This document shows, piece after piece, positions 4,593 to 5,175 of a stretch of 5,175 bases of DNA. The notes under the pieces were generated by a model that saw nothing but the letters and a program-made list of their open reading frames with translations, was not told the DNA's origin and ran no database searches. The stretch is from Nitratireductor sp. GTDB lineage: Bacteria; Pseudomonadota; Alphaproteobacteria; Rhizobiales; Rhizobiaceae. Every line of letters starts with the position of its first letter. Positions within the stretch are counted from its first letter, which is position 1. The stretch spans positions 1-5,175 of the forward strand of contig JAGRLQ010000299.1 of assembly GCA_020441735.1 (NCBI GenBank), in the 5' to 3' direction. Made by a program: the position numbers and the translations under genes.

Positions 4593-5175
4593 ATGAACCG
4601 CCGCAACATGATGAAATATGCCACGGCAACGGCGGTTGCCGCTGCAACGGTTGATGCAAGCCACGCTGGCGGCATTGGAGGAAAAACGGATTGCACTCCG
4701 GTTGCCGCAAAGCCGGACCCGATAGCCGATGCTGCCTTCTATCTCCCTGGTTATTGGCCGGATTCAGCCTATGTCGGCGGCATTCCCGCCGTCAGGAACA
4801 AGCACTTCGCGCGTGCCGTTCCAAAGAATTACAGCGGCAATTACCAGATGCTGACCCGTCTCGGCATGGATGGTTCGCTGACCCAGGCGCTGTTTCCCGT
4901 CCGCGGACATGACGTCGACATTTCCCCCGACGGCAAGCTCGGTTTCTTCGGTTCCATGGAGCGTGACAACTACATCTGCTTCGACCCTGAAACCCTCGAC
5001 CTGATTTCCATTGGAAAACCCTTTGCCAAAGGCTGGATCGGCGGCGGCCACGGAACCTATTTGCAGGGCGGCAAACTGCTGGCGGTTTCGGAACGCGCGC
5101 CGAAGGTGTCCTACTCCGGCAAACCGGAAAAACACTACGGCCGGATTACACTGCGCGATCCTGAAACCCTGAAGG
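4593..5175 (+). CDS. Exported beta-propeller-like protein resembling DUF1513 (N-terminal part, runs off the right edge)
   Basis: The first 194 codons are visible. The N-terminus NRRNMMK followed by a weakly hydrophobic Ala/Thr-rich stretch (YATATAVAAATV) resembles a twin-arginine signal peptide, with likely cleavage after SHA (residue 25). The mature part contains LTQALFPVRGHDVDISPDGK (96-115), then CFDPETLDLISIGKPF (129-144), GGGHGTYLQGGKLLAVSER (150-168) and GRITLRDPETLK at the cut. A repeating pattern of 'xDP-ET-L' strands with RGHD and GHG motifs is what I recall for DUF1513, a predicted periplasmic beta-propeller often found near imelysin-like iron-uptake genes. An AGGGATAA segment (4581-4588) precedes the ATG by 4 nt. 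It follows the second lipoprotein by 42 bp, probably in one transcript. The exported propeller-like nature is fairly sure; the DUF1513 name is less so, and any role in metal handling is only inference. Confidence 0.75.
   Translation, partial: MNRRNMMKYATATAVAAATVDASHAGGIGGKTDCTPVAAKPDPIADAAFYLPGYWPDSAYVGGIPAVRNKHFARAVPKNYSGNYQMLTRLGMDGSLTQALFPVRGHDVDISPDGKLGFFGSMERDNYICFDPETLDLISIGKPFAKGWIGGGHGTYLQGGKLLAVSERAPKVSYSGKPEKHYGRITLRDPETLK

Noticed and set aside
4017..4664. A 215-codon open frame on the minus strand
   Set aside because: It runs opposite the second lipoprotein gene, which has a ribosome binding site, signal peptide and lipobox. Its hydrophobic runs and proline-rich companion frames come from complementing the GGN-rich tail.
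1..5175. tRNA, rRNA, CRISPR arrays, insertion sequences or attachment sites
   Set aside because: None seen: no regularly spaced repeats, no transposase-like protein, no terminal inverted repeats and no tRNA-like cloverleaf noticed on either strand.

Overview
The window most resembles a chromosomal segment of an alphaproteobacterium, plausibly of the Rhizobiales/Hyphomicrobiales. The clues are moderately high GC, a Lon N-terminus of the alphaproteobacterial type (PLLPLRDIVVFPHMIVPLFVGRE) and AGGGA-type ribosome binding sites. The assignment comes from reading, not from a database search.

Left part (1-3462), all on the minus strand. From right to left as transcribed, there is a 616-residue hybrid-free sensor histidine kinase with a periplasmic domain and a seven-helix membrane unit (7TMR-DISM-like), starting at TTG. 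It overlaps by ATGA with a 218-residue NarL/FixJ-type response regulator. After a 226-bp gap comes the first 244 codons of lon, cut by the window edge. The gap carries a strong sigma-32-like heat-shock promoter, a bidirectional terminator-like hairpin and further dyads in the lon leader. The usual alphaproteobacterial neighbour clpX is not upstream of lon; the two-component operon stands in its place.

Middle (3463-3646). This is the divergent control region between the kinase operon and a rightward gene set. It holds three copies of the heptamer TACGCAA (two direct, one inverted) within 29 bp, a good candidate binding site for the adjacent NarL-type regulator.

Right part (3647-5175), plus strand. 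There are two small, charged, unrecognised lipoproteins (109 and 145 residues) that end in nearly the same glycine-rich acidic tail (SEGGGxGGG...D). A secreted, possibly Tat-exported, beta-propeller-like protein resembling the DUF1513 family follows and runs off the right edge. All three are preceded by AGGGA(C/T)AA followed 3-4 nt later by an ATG. In the middle gene that ATG opens only a five-codon mini-ORF, which overlaps the true start by ATGA.

Working model (inference): the kinase senses a periplasmic or membrane-proximal signal and phosphorylates the regulator. The regulator binds the TACGCAA cluster and controls its own operon and the divergent cell-envelope cassette of two tail-sharing lipoproteins plus the exported propeller protein. 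That cassette is the part most likely to be undescribed.
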